From the NCBI GenBank assembly GCA_003427395.1, contig BFEA01000690.1, positions 329,130-353,270 of the forward strand: 24,141 bases of DNA, written 5' to 3'. The stretch comes from Chara braunii (lineage: Eukaryota > Streptophyta > Charophyceae > Charales > Characeae). Made by a program: the position numbers and the translations under genes. Below are positions 1-8,801 of the stretch, one piece after another. Each line of letters opens with the position of its first letter. Within the stretch, counting starts at the first letter, position 1. The notes under the pieces are model-generated. The model saw only the letters and a list, made by a program, of their open reading frames with translations, ran no database searches and was not told the DNA's origin.

Positions 1-71
<71 letters not shown>

Positions 72-84
72 CCTCCCCCCCCCC
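1..84. repeat. (CT)n microsatellite with adjoining C-rich tract
   Basis: Positions 1-69 are an uninterrupted CT dinucleotide run and 70-84 are almost pure C. The same dinucleotide run closes the other end of the window. No coding content. Confidence 0.97.
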
Positions 85-446
85 GTCTCCCTGGTTCTTG
101 GCGGCTTCTGGATGGCTTGCCTATTGTTCTTGGAGCGGTACTTGGCACAAGCATCGTCGATTGCTGCTTTGGAATGTTACTTACTGCATGTGCCGGGCCT
201 GACTGTTCTGACATTGGGCCCAGTGGCAATGACGCCACAGTGTTCGAACAGTTCGACCGTTTCTTGGCGGTCTTTCGAGGTTTTTTTTTTTTTTTTTTAC
301 AGTTGGTCTTTTTTTTTTTTTTTTTTCACAGGTCTACCATGATCGGACTTATGCCTGCCATCCTTGCACGTGGGCCTACACGGACACTGGGTACCGTTCC
401 TTTTTGGGGGCTCATCTTTGAAAATTGATACCTAGTATCCGTAGTA
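85..446. other. Unassigned non-coding stretch with two T18 tracts
   Basis: No gene is supported here. The only evident structure is two T tracts of 18 bases each (281-298 and 309-326) separated by ten bases. Open frames through this stretch are short and dominated by poly-phenylalanine read from the T tracts, so they are not credible proteins. No LTR end, primer site or retroviral domain was recognised. Confidence 0.6.
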
Positions 447-505
447 TAACGCACGTGAGTTGTAAACGATTAACGCACGTGAGTTGTAAACGATTAACGC
501 ACGTG
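447..505. repeat. 24-bp tandem repeat (about 2.5 copies) containing CACGTG
   Basis: Two perfect 24-bp units (447-470, 471-494) and the first 11 bases of a third (495-505). Each unit begins TAACGCACGTG, so the palindrome CACGTG (the G-box/E-box core) recurs every 24 bp. The array abuts the truncated pol end of element A. Confidence 0.9.
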
Positions 506-509
506 CCTT

Positions 510-1033
510 TTGCTCGGGGGAAGATTGTAGATACATGCCCTCCTCGTGATTCTGCTTATAGTAGTTATAGAAAGAGGAGGCACACATGCAGGCGTAGTTT
601 TCCACTAGACTGCTAGCTTTGAACTTTGCAGTCTAACGGTCCAACCATTTGGCAGCTTGTGTATCAACACCTTCCTATCACTATCGAACTGACGCTGAGC
701 AACCTCGAGGTAGTACATGCCTCGCAACATGTCAAAAGGCAGTTCGTCGCTGACAAGGAATGAGATTTTGTGTCTCACTTCCCCTCCTCCTTAAGAGAAG
801 GTACAGACTACGTCCTTGACATAGTCTTTGACTAACATTTGGTGCTTGTTGGCTAGCGTAGAAGCTACAGTTCTACTAAGCTGCTGCACTTGGTCCCCTA
901 AGCGTAGTCTGTCCACAAAAGCACGACTAATGAAATTTTGTGTAGAGCCTACGTCTGCGAAGGCACCCAGTTTACGGCCACCTACATCAACCTCTACCAC
1001 AAAATGTTCACCTTTAGGACCTCTACTGATCAT
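510..1033 (-). pseudogene. Element A retropepsin-like protease and linker, decayed
   Basis: An open frame of 80 codons (791-1033) reads as the N-terminal half of an aspartic protease of the Ty3/Gypsy type. A VGGRKLGAFADVGSTQNFIS segment corresponds to the flap and active-site strand, followed by a SRAFVDRLRLG helix and the VKDYVKDVVCTF strand. The canonical D-[ST]-G triad reads D-V-G. From about 790 down to 510 the DNA remains clearly alignable with the element B protease and linker (9610-9900), but the frame is broken. The enzyme would cut the Gag-Pol polyprotein inside the virus-like particle. It is non-functional as it stands, since frame, C-terminal part and downstream RT are lost. Confidence 0.75.
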
Positions 1034-1090
1034 CGCCCAAGAGTCTCCGGGGTCCTTTCCTCACCACTCAGACTGTAACTCCTCTAGGGA

Positions 1091-3135
1091 CTAAGACACA
1101 TCTCTCGAACAGAGTGTCGGTGGGTCTGAATGTGTCTGCGGGGCGATGTATGGGTCACTAACCTTGGCCAACGCCTGAAGTGGGGAAGGCAACGTTACCA
1201 CTTCAGCGCGAGTAAGAGTGACTAACACTCTTACTGGCCCGAGGTGTTTCCCTGCGAAGTGCTCGCATAAGCACTGCCAGGGTTTGAGGATAAGCCCACT
1301 ACCGTTGGAGTTCGGCAAGTTCTCCACGCGTGGCTTTAGTTGCCACAGTTCATGCATGTGCCCCTGGCAACTCGGTCCCTCCACACCTCGTAATCTAAAC
1401 CAAGTTTTACCCATGCGGGTGTTCCTTGGTCGCCCTGACCCGTAGACCTGCCTACCTTCTACTTCCCAGTCCCTCTACCCTTTTCTTTGATAGGCGCCAC
1501 GACTCCCCCATCCAAAATCTCATTGACCCCATCCTGCTCTGTCACCTTCCCATGGTCTGGGAAGTCGTCAATTTCAGTCGCATGACCATCATGGTCGACG
1601 AACATAAGTTGACCTTTCTTTTTCAGTCTTGGGGAAGTCTCTTCTTCCTACCATCCGATTGGCCCTGATGCGCGGATCCCAGCTTAGCCTCTATATCTAA
1701 GGCTTATTTGTTGAAAGTAGCGAAGCTATGTTGGTGTACGTAGGCCTCATCCACCTGCTTAGTCTTAATTTATGAGGGCAGACATCTCAAGTAGTCTGTG
1801 AGGAGTTCCTACGGGTCAAAACGCACACCAGGTACTACGATCAGACGTTCTACGGTGTCTGTGACTTCGCGTACATTCTTGTACCTTTTGGCACAAAGAT
1901 TGTTAATTGCGTCGATGGCCTTCTGAGCCCCTTGGGGGTCCTACCACCTGTTGTACACAGTCCGCACGAACTCTTCCAATGTCTGGGCCTGAGCCCCGGC
2001 ATCGAAGTTTTGACCATAACCCTGCTGCTGCACTAACCCGTTTAACCAACGTGTCACCGATCCCTCTAAAAAGGAGGCAGCCACTATGACTTCCTGCTCT
2101 GGCCTGGTGAGCTTGTGAGTTGCATAAGTGGGCACAGTCCTCACCCGGGTGTCCAGGTCCTCGACCTTCTTCCTGTCGCCAAAGAAGGGCTTAGGACTCA
2201 ACAAGGGTATCTTGGGCTTCCATTGCATAGGCTGGATTGGCCCAGGTGACTGTTGCAGTAGTTGCATGGCCACTGAGACAGGTTGCTGCATGCTAACCTG
2301 GGCTTGTCCTGACGATGGGACTGTAGTTACCACCGTTGTGGATGGTACAGTAGAAGCTCTAAGGATCGGACCACTAGTTGCTACTAGAACACATGGAGGG
2401 ATCATGCCAAACATGGGGGAGAAAGAGGGCCCTACCGGCGACGGCGTCATTGAGGGGCCCGCAACTAAAGGGGGAGCTACAACATATTGAGGCTGCCTCA
2501 TTAATGGACGAGGAGCCTGTAGTGCGGCCAAAATTTGCTTCTGGCCTGCCACTAGTTCAGCCAGCACTTCCTGTTGAACAACCAGCGTTTCCCCTACATA
2601 TAGAAGCAAGTTACGCAGTGCTTGCATTGCAGGATCAAGTGTGGACTCATTTAATGCTTCTAATTTGCTTAACTCTTGTCTCCTACTCCTTAGTCTAGCT
2701 TTTCTCAAGATAGCCCGCTGCTGCCTCTCTCAACTGCCGCTGCAGTTCGTTATGAAGCTCTTCTGCTTGGAGGATCTCATCATCCTCCGGTGTGAGTTGA
2801 GTTTGTTGGTTGAGTTGCAAGCCAACAGTCTAGCTAACGGAAACCTGAGAGACACTCTGACCGATTCCTGACGAAGAGGCCTAAGAAGAGGCCTATGACA
2901 TGGTAGAAGACGTAGCCATAGTCGCACCTGTGCTAGCTATACTCCTAACTCTGGCGCTGGCCTCAACGTCCCTCGTCCTCCACAATGCCACCCTCTCCCT
3001 AGCTTCTCTCCGCAACCTCCTTTCCTCTCCTGGACCTAACTCTAGGCAGGTCAAAGGTTGACTGAGAGCAGTTCAACGAGTGACCCTAAGATCTTCCACT
3101 AACTCCTCCTCCTCACTACTAGCAGCTTCACTCAT
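1091..3135 (-). pseudogene. Element A gag, heavily interrupted
   Basis: The start is the ATG at 3135, preceded by AGCTC as in element B. After 20 acidic codons (MSEAASSEEEELVED...) it hits a stop. The best-preserved section is a 255-codon frame at 1941-2708. It has a charged, Leu-rich N-terminus, a Pro/Gln/Val-rich middle, then a retrotransposon-gag core containing FFGDRKKVEDLDTRVR and FLEGSVTRWLNGLVQQQGYG. Continuing in frame below 1941, the remaining gag domain is recognisable but crossed by at least five stop codons. A CCHC zinc knuckle follows at 1315-1356 (C-x2-C-x4-H-x4-C, reading CMNCGN then SHAWRTC) with a TAA stop inside it. Gag would form the particle shell and the knuckle would bind RNA; this copy cannot do so. 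Confidence 0.85.
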
Positions 3136-3668
3136 GAGCTACAGTGGAGTGTGATCTAAACTAGAATTCACACTGAACCCTACCTCAGCGTGACACCCAA
3201 CCGAATATGATATACGATTATTTTCGGTCGGCCTGGAGAGAAACAGTTAAGTGGTGAGTAACAACTAATGTCAGATCCTACAGGTAACACTAGTTCTATT
3301 TTTAGAGTACTCTAATACAAATTGCAATGCAGCAAGGGAGTTTCTATCCTATCTGAAGTTGTTTGTCAGTTGTCAGCAAGTCTGTACAACTAAATAATCG
3401 AAAATAAAACAGTTTACTTGTGAAGATGTATGCTGGATGGCAGTTTATCTATTTAATGTAACAGCGAACAGTTACCGGAATCCCCCTATCTCCCTGTATC
3501 CTTCTTGAGTTGTCACTTTGTGTCAACGCCCTGAACATCTGGTTGAGCGGCGTGTCTGAAGGTGTGCAATCCGGCCCACCTCTGTGCCCCAAGTCTAGGC
3601 CGAACCTGCCAGCCCCTCCACTTTATTTACCCTCGCATGCAACGAGCCTTACACCCAGTTTGATCTGG

Positions 3669-3744
3669 CTGATCAAGAGGCAGTTTAAGAACAGCCCCCA
3701 AGGTCCTCATGAATTATTTAACGTCGCAAACAGGACGACGATCA
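3669..3744 (-). other. Conserved leader block with stem-loop, copy A
   Basis: On the plus strand it opens CTGATCAAGAGGC and ends GACGACGATCA. At 3722-3740 a 5-bp stem (CGTCG/CGACG) encloses the nine bases CAAACAGGA. The same block recurs in the leaders of elements B (12432-12507) and C (23246-23323), although their Gag proteins belong to different lineages. TGATC near the start and GATCA at the end are complementary and could close an outer stem. Function unknown; an RNA-level signal (packaging, dimerisation or translation) is an inference. Confidence 0.75.
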
Positions 3745-4397
3745 CAACCAGGGTTCAACACCGAGTCTCGCCAGAAATATTTATAGACGTTCTGATGAGC
3801 GTCTATTCAAAGGGCTGGCATACCCTGCATGACCTCTATTGCGCAGCAGCAGAACCAAGGACTTGCGGCAAAGCATGCATGTACTAGTCCCAGTGGGTTG
3901 GCATGGTGACTGTGACCCGAGTGCTTCGTCCAGGGCCCTTCAGAGGCATCGGCCGTCTCCCACCAGCTTGCTGCCCAGGAAGAATGTCGACTCTCAAGGT
4001 TGAGCGTTCGCGACACCTCACATTGAGAGGACTCTCAAAACAGAACTCCCTCACGGTAAAAAGTAACGAAGAGGGTAGATAAGGAAGAGAGCAACGTACC
4101 TCATAATGCTGCCCCCAACCACAGATTTCTCACCGGCAACCTGATGTGCATTTATGATGACCGGTCTTTGCCTCGGCACAACCAACAATAGAATGCACTT
4201 CCACCTCAACTTAAATGCCACATCAGCGAGCTCTCATCATCCAACGTACATCCCTAATGTCACCACATAGCTTCCTGGCGCGCCCACACGACCCTGGGCC
4301 GCCTATCACTCAACGCCCAAGCCTTATTACTGCCCCACACCTCATGCGAAGCACCAAACAACTATTGCGAAGACTCAATGAAGCGCAGTTCGAACCA

Positions 4398-4409
4398 GCT
4401 CAGATACCA
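4398..4409 (-). promoter_or_regulatory. Primer binding site of element A (initiator tRNA-Met type)
   Basis: On the minus strand the sequence is TGGTATCTGAGC, three bases from the LTR end. It matches the plant-type initiator tRNA-Met primer site TGGTATCAGAGC at 11 of 12 positions; the mismatch is at position 8. It would prime minus-strand DNA synthesis. Confidence 0.85.
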
Positions 4410-4412
4410 AAT

Positions 4413-5393
4413 TGCAAGGAAAATGAACAATAGCGAGATTACAATGTCCAAAATGCACAATCACATTGAAGGCCAGATAGTATCACCGTGTCCAGAAAGA
4501 AGAAATGCACCAATATAACACCAATGAAGAATCGTAACACTGAAAACCAATGTCAATCATAGCTTGCTCTTGCCACCACCAACATGAGTGTCTAGGCCCT
4601 ATCTCACTACTTGGCGCTCAGCGCCCAGCCTACTTCCTACACAGCTACAGTCTGCCTACTAATTCACAATGCAACAGTTGATGTCAGCAGCTCACGAAGT
4701 TCTTGAAGATGTCGCCCAATGCATACCATCGCCAATACCAGGTATGTGCCCTACCTTCATCATCATCATCATCCTTCTCTCTCTCTCTTGACTTACTCCC
4801 ACGTCTTCCCTCTGTACACCCGAAGACCACCCCTGCGCCTCACTGTAGTCCAAGCCCATCCAGCTATGGAGGCTGGGCTATGGCACTGCCCTCAGCAGCA
4901 CCTTGCTTCCTGCACGACCGCACGTGCTAGCATCTTGCCTCTCAGCGCCAACAGCAGCCTACGAGCGTCCGCTCCAGCAGCGCTGCCGCCAGCATGCAAG
5001 TGTTGAATACCCTTCCAGGCAGCGAGCTCTTTCCTATATGGAAAGAGCCTGCCTCTCTCGGCAGCCTGGCTGGCCTGGGCCTCTGCCCAGAAGCTTCCGG
5101 TAGGCCCCAGGTGGCTGCGCCTCTGATGCAGCTACTGGGCCTCGTTCAGTTGGGTCTCCCAACTGTCTGTGTATGAGGCTACGATTCTTGTCGAGGGCCT
5201 GCATCTTTGGAAAGGCCCGGAAGGCCGTGGAAGGTCTTTGCTGCTCGGCCTGTGTTTTCCCTCAACTGCCTGGACCCCAAATACGAAATTGACAGTCGAG
5301 GGCCTCTCGTGATTTGTTAGGCTCGCCTTCACTTAGGGCGGGCACATCTGTAGCAGGGGCCCCTTAGGCCTGCCGAGGACCCAGATCCTCGCA
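4413..5393 (-). repeat. 5' LTR of element A
   Basis: The low end is TGCAAGG next to the primer site and the high end is CCTCGCA, so the LTR reads TG...CA on the minus strand, about 981 bp. It is alignable with the element B LTR throughout, e.g. the shared GCCTTCACTTAGGGCGG near 5325 and an AGGTATGT near 4740. It would contain the promoter and polyadenylation signals. It includes a short (CAT)n/(CT)n patch near 4759-4790. The low boundary is firm; the high boundary rests on similarity to CCTCGCA in B, because no partner LTR exists to confirm it. Confidence 0.75.
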
Positions 5394-5627
5394 CTGGGAC
5401 CTTCCCTGGTCCTTGCACGGCCGGGCCGCCTGGGAAAATAGGGTGACCCGGGCGGCTGGGCTGTTAGCCTAGTGTATTCGTAATAAATTATTATAGAGAT
5501 AGACCATGTCCTGACCTCCCAAAAAAGCAAAAATGTGCCTGAAAACCGCCCAAAACATTTTTGGGGGCTTGGCTCCTCGTTGGGGAAGGGTCTCAGATCT
5601 TTTCTTTTTTTTCCTTTTTTAAAGTTT
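5394..5627. other. Spacer between elements A and B
   Basis: No gene. Contains a GC-rich inverted repeat (GCCGCCTGGG at 5425-5434 with CCCGGGCGGC at 5447-5456, one G-T wobble) and an 8-bp inverted repeat CAAAAATG/CATTTTTG (5528-5535, 5556-5563). It ends in a T-rich tract into which element B appears to have inserted. Confidence 0.6.
5624..5627. repeat. Target site duplication of element B, left copy
   Basis: GTTT directly precedes the LTR start TGCAAGG; the same four bases directly follow the other LTR at 14069. A 5-bp GTTTT reading is possible because the LTR begins with T, so the exact length is ambiguous. Confidence 0.6.
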
Positions 5628-6620
5628 TGCAAGGAAGATGAGCAATAGCGAACTTCAACAATCAAACAGCATCATACATATGAGTCTAGATAGTCGTGAC
5701 CTCGAACCAACAGCAGAACTGCACCACGAGATTCACCAAATAAGAACACACCAAGAGTTCATAATTGACAATGCTGAAATAGTCCCATCATAACCAGAGT
5801 TGATATCCTATCTGGCACTTTGCGCCCAGACTACATGTGGCAGATCCTATCTAGCCTATACTACAATGCCGAAGTTGACGACAACAACTCTCCTGAAGTA
5901 CGAGCATACAATGACCAATGTCGCACGCTTCCAGCACCAGGTATGTCTCTCGCCTTACTCACAACCTCGTTCCCCAACACACAGATGCCACTTGCACCCA
6001 AGGACCACCCTGCGCCTCACCCAGCTCACAGCAGCNGCCTTACTCACAACCTCGTTCCCCAACACACAGATGCCACTTGCACCCAAGGACCACCCTGCGC
6101 CTCACCCAGCTCACAGCAGCGCAGCTTGGCTATGGCTGCCTGCTCCTTCCCTGCTCGCCCGTGAGCGGGTAGGCGCCAGCCAGCAAATAGCGCAGCAGCG
6201 CTTGCACAGCATGCAGCCAGCACCCGAATCCCGAATTTGGAGGCAGGCCCTTTGCTATATCGAAGTGGCCTACCTGCGTCCAGTCCCAGGAAGCTTCCAG
6301 TAGGCCCCGGTAGCCTGAGGCCCAGTACGAGCAAGAACAGGCCTTGGGCCTGAAGTGGTTGCATGCGCACAACTGCCTTTGGCCTGTGTTCAGCCCATAA
6401 CCCGTATCCAGCCCAGGGCCTGCTTTCCATACATTCACACTGGCGGCCCAGGGCCTGGGTTCTCTCAACCAACTGGCGCTGCGCAACTGCCTGAATTTCC
6501 TTAGTTGCGCAGTGACCAAAATATGGCCCTGAAGGCCTCGTCGAGCCTGCCTTCACTTAGGGCGGCCGACGGGCTGTAAGAGAGGGGCCGAAAAGGGCTC
6601 ATAGAGGCAGTGGCCTCGCA
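5628..6620 (-). repeat. 3' LTR of element B
   Basis: Starts TGCAAGG and ends CCTCGCA on the plus strand, i.e. TG...CA on the minus strand, 993 bp including one N. Aligns along its whole length with 13200-14068. It differs by an extra 84-bp copy (see 5952-6120), a 13-bp extra segment near 6133 and about 24 extra bases near 6577. It also replaces a (CAT)n patch and has scattered substitutions. The high end directly abuts the polypurine tract. Confidence 0.92.
5952..6120. repeat. Perfect 84-bp direct duplication separated by one N
   Basis: Positions 5952-6035 and 6037-6120 are identical, with a single undetermined base at 6036 between them. The 5' LTR has one copy only. The N at the exact junction suggests unmerged contig overlap rather than biology. 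Confidence 0.95.
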
Positions 6621-6633
6621 TTCCCTCCTCCTT
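6621..6633 (-). promoter_or_regulatory. Polypurine tract of element B
   Basis: On the minus strand AAGGAGGAGGGAA lies immediately before the 3' LTR start TGCGAGG and about 25 bases after the integrase stop codon. It would prime plus-strand DNA synthesis. Confidence 0.9.
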
Positions 6634-6657
6634 AGCTTTAACAGTCCTCTGAGAAGC

Positions 6658-8709
6658 TCAGTCTTCGACCATCGGGCGCTTTCCCTTCTGCAGAGATTTC
6701 TCATAATGAGCTACAACTTGAGGAGCGGTCTGCATGAGTTCTTCCTTCGTGAACCAGAGGTCCTCCTTGGGATCAGTATGATGTCGGAACCGAACGTGGT
6801 ACTGCAGCTTCGGTTTCGTAGGATGTCCCTTGCCTGTAGGTCTCTGAACTGGCAGCTCCCTGTGATCCACGATGTCATCAAAGTCCACTTCTCCATCCAT
6901 GGTTGGGGGCAGCATTGAGCAACGAGAAGGAAACTCATCTGTTTCCTTGAAAAGTGCAAGTTTGGAGGCTTGAAAAACAAGGTTAGTGCGTAAGTGACCA
7001 GGGATGTGAACAACATAAGACGGCCCATCTGGCTCACCCCCGACAACATCCAGAATCTCCCATGGTCCAAAGTACTGTGGCATGAGTTTGTGGGAGATCT
7101 CGTGCTCCTGTCCCAGTTCTGAGGACTTGACCCAGACTCTCTCTCCTACCTGGAACGTGGATGGGCGGCGGTGTTTGTTCTCAGACTCTATCATCGCCGT
7201 CTGCGCCTTGTGCATGTGCTCAACAGCCTGCTGCATCAGCTGCTTATATCGATAAGCAAACTCTAAAGTTTCTGTTGCAGCAGAGGGCTGTTGGTTAGGT
7301 AGTAGGAAATCCAAGGGCAGTCTAGGCTTAAAAGTTAATAGCAGACTATTCGGACTCACACTTGTTGCGCTGTGGAACACGTTATTGTACAGGCTGGCAA
7401 TGAGAGCAAGTTTCTCATCCCAGTTTACCTGATTTGGCTTAATATAATGCCTCAGCAAGTGTTGTACAGCGCGGTTCAACTGTTCTGCTTGTCCATTCGC
7501 CTCGGGATGGTTTCCTGATGTCATCTGCAGTTGCGTTCCCTGTTCGGCAGCTGCGGCTTTCCACAATTCACTTGCGAATCGCACATCACGGTCACTGACT
7601 ATAGACTTTGGCAATCCAAAATCCCTAACCCAGTTCTCTTTGAACAGCTTAATCACATGCTTAGTCTTCGCTGTCTTAGGCATTGCAACTATCCACAATC
7701 TAGCAAACTTGTTAAACCTATCCACAATGGCGTAGATGTAGCGCATTCCACTCTTGCTGGTGACCAGCGTATCCATGAAGTCCATGGACAGACTCTCACC
7801 AGGCCTTTCCGGAATCGGAAGGGGCTTCAGGAGCCCAAGAGGAGCCTGAGTATGTGGCTTGTCTCTTTGACAGACCTGACAAGTCTCCACATACAACTTC
7901 GCATTCCTCATCATCGTGGGCCACCGGAACCGCTGCAACAGATTAGCTGCAGTCTTCTTAAAGCCAAAATGTCCAATGGCATCATGGCACTCTCCTAAAA
8001 ATAAACTATGCAAAAACTCCCTATTAGGAACACACAATCGTTTATTCCCAGCCTTCTTAAGGAACAGTAAGCCGTTGACCAACTCAAACTTAGAAGAAGT
8101 CACCTTGTCCTTCGCCTCGAGTCTGCGGATGATCTCAGACATGAACGGGTCCTTGCCATAGGCTTCCACCATGGACTGAGTAACATTGTCCGCAAGCCCA
8201 AACTCAGTGATCAGCGCACCTGAGAAATCAGGTCTACGCGACAAGGCATCAGCAACCTTGTTGTACTCGCCCTTGATGTACTGGGGCTCAAAGTCATACT
8301 GCTCGATGACTTCGATCCAACGCTTGAGAGCGTCAGAGAGTAGCGGCTGAGTTCTCATCCATCTCAGGGTCTGATGATCAGTCCTGAGGATGAAGAGCCG
8401 CCCAAGGAGATAGTGTCTCCAATGGGTCAGAGCCTTGTACACCGCATAGAGTTCCTTCTCATAGGTGGACTTTGCCAACTTCTGAGAGGTGATCGTTTTG
8501 GACATGTACTCCACTAGCCTCAACTTTTTCCCCTCCTGTTGTGCAAGTACGGCGCCTATGCCATATTGGCTAGCATCCGTAGTTACTATAAATGGCTTAT
8601 CAGGATCAGGAAGTTTCAAGACTTTGTAATGCGTCAACGCATGCTTCAGATGTCTGAAAGCAGCCTCGCATCTCTCAGTCCACTCCCATGGGGTGTCAAG
8701 GCGGGTCAA
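6658..8709 (-). CDS. Element B pol, C-terminal half: RNase H, integrase, chromodomain-like tail
   Basis: Open for 683 codons. RNase H: TTDASQYGIGAVL (D45), YEKELYAVYKAL (E85), RTDHQTLRWM (D111) and DALSRRPD. Integrase zinc-binding module: H242 and H247 with CQVC at 277-280. Integrase core: SMDFMD (D310), VSDRD (D373) and GQAEQ (E409), giving the D-x35-E spacing of retroviral integrases. Residues about 605-665 (VDFDDIVDHREL...YHVRFRH...DLWFTKEEL) resemble a chromodomain, which in chromoviruses directs insertion to marked chromatin. The stop is about 25 bases before the polypurine tract. It is a continuation of the RT frame: a one-base loss near 8725 and a TAG at 8802 separate the two. No ATG at the start, so it is a fragment of a polyprotein, not a separate gene. 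All catalytic residues are intact. Confidence 0.93.
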   Translation of the reverse strand: MTRLDTPWEWTERCEAAFRHLKHALTHYKVLKLPDPDKPFIVTTDASQYGIGAVLAQQEGKKLRLVEYMSKTITSQKLAKSTYEKELYAVYKALTHWRHYLLGRLFILRTDHQTLRWMRTQPLLSDALKRWIEVIEQYDFEPQYIKGEYNKVADALSRRPDFSGALITEFGLADNVTQSMVEAYGKDPFMSEIIRRLEAKDKVTSSKFELVNGLLFLKKAGNKRLCVPNREFLHSLFLGECHDAIGHFGFKKTAANLLQRFRWPTMMRNAKLYVETCQVCQRDKPHTQAPLGLLKPLPIPERPGESLSMDFMDTLVTSKSGMRYIYAIVDRFNKFARLWIVAMPKTAKTKHVIKLFKENWVRDFGLPKSIVSDRDVRFASELWKAAAAEQGTQLQMTSGNHPEANGQAEQLNRAVQHLLRHYIKPNQVNWDEKLALIASLYNNVFHSATSVSPNSLLLTFKPRLPLDFLLPNQQPSAATETLEFAYRYKQLMQQAVEHMHKAQTAMIESENKHRRPSTFQVGERVWVKSSELGQEHEISHKLMPQYFGPWEILDVVGGEPDGPSYVVHIPGHLRTNLVFQASKLALFKETDEFPSRCSMLPPTMDGEVDFDDIVDHRELPVQRPTGKGHPTKPKLQYHVRFRHHTDPKEDLWFTKEELMQTAPQVVAHYEKSLQKGKRPMVED

Positions 8710-8801
8710 ATCAGTAAAAGGGTGGCAACTATACTATAGTTCTCCACGAAGTTGCGATAGTAGCCGGTCATCCCTAAGAAAAATCTCATCTCAGTCACAG
8801 A

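Larger units (their letters stand above)
3136..4412 (-). other. Element A 5' leader (untranslated)
   Basis: A stretch of about 1.28 kb between the primer site and the gag ATG, co-linear with the leader of element B (11952-13199). Shared landmarks are a small CTCG/CGAG hairpin, a block of about 76 bp with a CGTCG/CGACG hairpin, and a pair of GACTCTCAA repeats. A GAG/GTACGT sequence on the transcribed strand (around 4099) is also shared. I see no credible protein; the longest open frame (3510-3887, plus strand) is antisense to the element and is not conserved in B. Confidence 0.7.
510..5393 (-). mobile_element. Element A: truncated Ty3/Gypsy-type LTR retrotransposon
   Basis: Read on the minus strand, the order is 5' LTR (4413-5393), primer site (4398-4409), leader of about 1.2 kb, gag beginning at 3135, and protease down to about 510. 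Homology to element B stops around 510-525, inside the linker between protease and reverse transcriptase. RT, RNase H, integrase, polypurine tract and the 3' LTR are therefore absent. Gag and protease align with those of element B, as do the leader and LTR, but with many substitutions, so A and B are diverged members of one family. Numerous stops and frameshifts make A non-functional. The exact truncation point is an estimate. Confidence 0.85.

Noticed and set aside
112-428. Overlapping frames near the left end with poly-Phe runs
   Set aside because: Created by the two T18 tracts; no start context or domain.
3669-3744. Hammerhead ribozyme in the conserved leader block (CTGATCA resembles CTGATGA)
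   Set aside because: The core has C instead of G and there is no GAAA partner or suitable cleavage site nearby.
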